Shown here piece by piece: positions 62,969 through 64,000 of a stretch of DNA of 64,000 bases. This DNA comes from CAWJAP01 sp963834365. GTDB lineage: Bacteria > Acidobacteriota > Vicinamibacteria > Vicinamibacterales > Vicinamibacteraceae. The first letter of the stretch is position 1; each line of letters opens with the position of its first letter. The notes below the pieces were generated by a model. That model saw nothing but the letters and a program-made list of their open reading frames with translations, was not told where the DNA came from and did not search any database. The stretch is taken from positions 1 through 64,000 of the forward strand of contig CAWIBS010000044.1 in assembly GCA_963834365.1 (NCBI GenBank), read 5' to 3'. Made by a program: the position numbers and the translations under genes.

Positions 62969-64000
62969 ATGTGCGGTATCGCGGGGATCGTGGGCTTACG
63001 TGCGGACGCGCCGTCGCCGACGCTCGAACAACTGACAGACATGGCCGGCGCGCTCGGCCATCGCGGCCCCGACGAGTTCGGCGTGTACCGCGATGCCCGA
63101 GCGGGCCTGGCGCACGCCCGCCTGTCCATCATCGACCTGGCGACTGGCCAGCAGCCCCTCACCAACGAAGACGGGTCGCTCTGGATTCGTTCAACGGCGA
63201 GATTTTCAACTACGTCGAGCTCCGTGACGAGCTCGTCTCGCGGGGACATCGTTTCCGCACGCGATCGGACACCGAGGTCATCGTCCACGCCTACGAGGAG
63301 TGGGGCGCGGATGCCTTCGCGCGCTTCAACGGGCAGTGGGCCCTCGCCCTCTGGAACAGCCGTGACGGTGTCCTGGTGCTCGCGCGCGATCCTTACGGCG
63401 TTCGCCCGCTCCACTACACGGAGCACGAGGGACGTCTGTGGTTCGCGAGCGAAGTCAAGGCCCTGTTTGCGGCGTCGGCGACGATGCCGCGCGCGTGGGA
63501 TCCGTTGGGTCTGGCGCAGATCTTCTCGTTCTGGGCGCCGATCGCGCCGCGAACGCCCTTCGCCGGCATCCAGGAGCTGGAGCCCGGTGCCGTGCGGACC
63601 TTCGGCCCTGCCGGCGTCACAACCGACTGGGCGTGGACGCCATCGTATCCCGTCGCCGATCCCCGCGACGATGGTGCGTTCCGTGGCTCGCTGGATGACG
63701 CCGTCCACGCGGTGCGGGACGCGCTCGAGGAAGCGACCGTCGCTCCGGATGCTGCGTGCCGACGTGCCGGTGGGCAGCTACCTGTCGGGAGGGCTCGACA
63801 GCTCGATCGTCGCCGCGCTGGGACTGCGCGCGAAGGGCGAGCGGTTCAGCACGTTCTCGCTCCGCTTCGAGGATGACGAGTACGATGAGACGCCATATCA
63901 GCGGCTGATGGCAGCGCGCCTGGGCAGCGACCATCACGAGGTTTCGGTCAGCCGACAGGACATCGTCGACGTGTTTCCCGAGGTGATCGCCCACACCGAA
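62969..64000 (+). CDS. asnB: Asparagine synthase (glutamine-hydrolysing), partial at window edge, frameshifted
   Basis: Starts MCGIAGIVG with the nucleophilic Cys2 of the glutaminase domain, then GHRGPDEFGVY, HARLSIIDL, FNGEIFNYVELRDEL, SDTEVIVHAYEEWG, RDPYGVRPLHY and WFASEVKALF. The synthetase domain begins VPVGSYLSGGLDSSIVAAL (PP loop) and SLRFEDDEYDE. Frame changes near 63185 and 63755. It continues past 64000. In exosortase-type exopolysaccharide loci an AsnB-like amidotransferase accompanies the AMP ligase and ACP, so here it may amidate a polysaccharide precursor rather than make asparagine. Confidence 0.85.
   Translation, partial: MCGIAGIVGLRADAPSPTLEQLTDMAGALGHRGPDEFGVYRDARAGLAHARLSIIDLATGQQPLTNEDGSLWIRSTARFSTTSSSVTSSSRGDIVSARDRTPRSSSTPTRSGARMPSRASTGSGPSPSGTAVTVSWCSRAILTAFARSTTRSTRDVCGSRAKSRPCLRRRRRCRARGIRWVWRRSSRSGRRSRRERPSPASRSWSPVPCGPSALPASQPTGRGRHRIPSPIPATMVRSVARWMTPSTRCGTRSRKRPSLRMLRADVPVGSYLSGGLDSSIVAALGLRAKGERFSTFSLRFEDDEYDETPYQRLMAARLGSDHHEVSVSRQDIVDVFPEVIAHTE

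Overview
The window is a high-GC bacterial chromosome segment that most resembles Acidobacteriota, probably the Vicinamibacteria. The grounds are an ADOP-type duplicated FtsX permease, secreted FAEG-repeat and BACON-domain proteins, dense GC-rich palindromic intergenic repeats, and the overall protein style. Taxonomy is inferred, not proven. Many genes that are clearly homologous over their full length change reading frame one or more times, worst at about 23-32 kb, 35-39 kb and 53-61 kb. This looks like uncorrected base-calling or assembly indels rather than mass pseudogenisation, so many entries are given as a single gene spanning several frames.

Left part (0-12.5 kb): the end of a cNMP-binding protein, an esterase, tRNA-Val(CAC) beside an orphan 3' piece of a glucose dehydrogenase, an MDR dehydrogenase with an L-fuconolactonase-like hydrolase, and a base/nucleoside salvage group (upp, an SAH/MTA-deaminase-like amidohydrolase, hpt, an RpiB-like isomerase, deoC). 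DeoC carries an encapsulation-peptide-like N-terminus. A 1153-residue secreted BACON/FAEG protein follows.

Middle (12.5-35 kb): hemQ, a MscS channel, pyrophosphatase, then a leftward set in which an adaptor, ABC ATPase, ADOP permease, NtrC-type regulator and NtrY-type kinase follow one another. After these come an alcohol dehydrogenase, an ATP-grasp protein, a DCC protein, truA, a fused E1 alpha/beta dehydrogenase, a ROK kinase, a GHL10-like glycosidase, and an MBOAT/SGNH pair for polysaccharide O-acylation.

35-47.4 kb: an HD-GYP response regulator, a tyrosine/homogentisate operon (hppD, hmgA, an unknown gene, fahA), and a sulfate assimilation island (SLC13/RCK transporter, cysD, cysNC, plus an APS kinase fused to an ATP-sulfurylase domain that lacks its catalytic motifs).

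47.4-64 kb: a surface-polysaccharide region. It holds rfbA/rfbC, a secreted FAEG protein, a sigma-54 activator divergent from a small unknown gene, a Gfo/Idh-epimerase fusion, the remnant of a second sigma-54 activator, an ACP, a methyltransferase, an AMP ligase, a NadE-like enzyme, an OafA-type acyltransferase, a Wzb-like phosphatase, a YdcF-SGNH fusion, a broken copy of the small gene, and the start of asnB. Sigma-54-like -24/-12 sites in front of several of these suggest one regulon. The carrier-protein/ligase/amidase-like gene set is reminiscent of exosortase-linked exopolysaccharide loci, but no exosortase is visible here.
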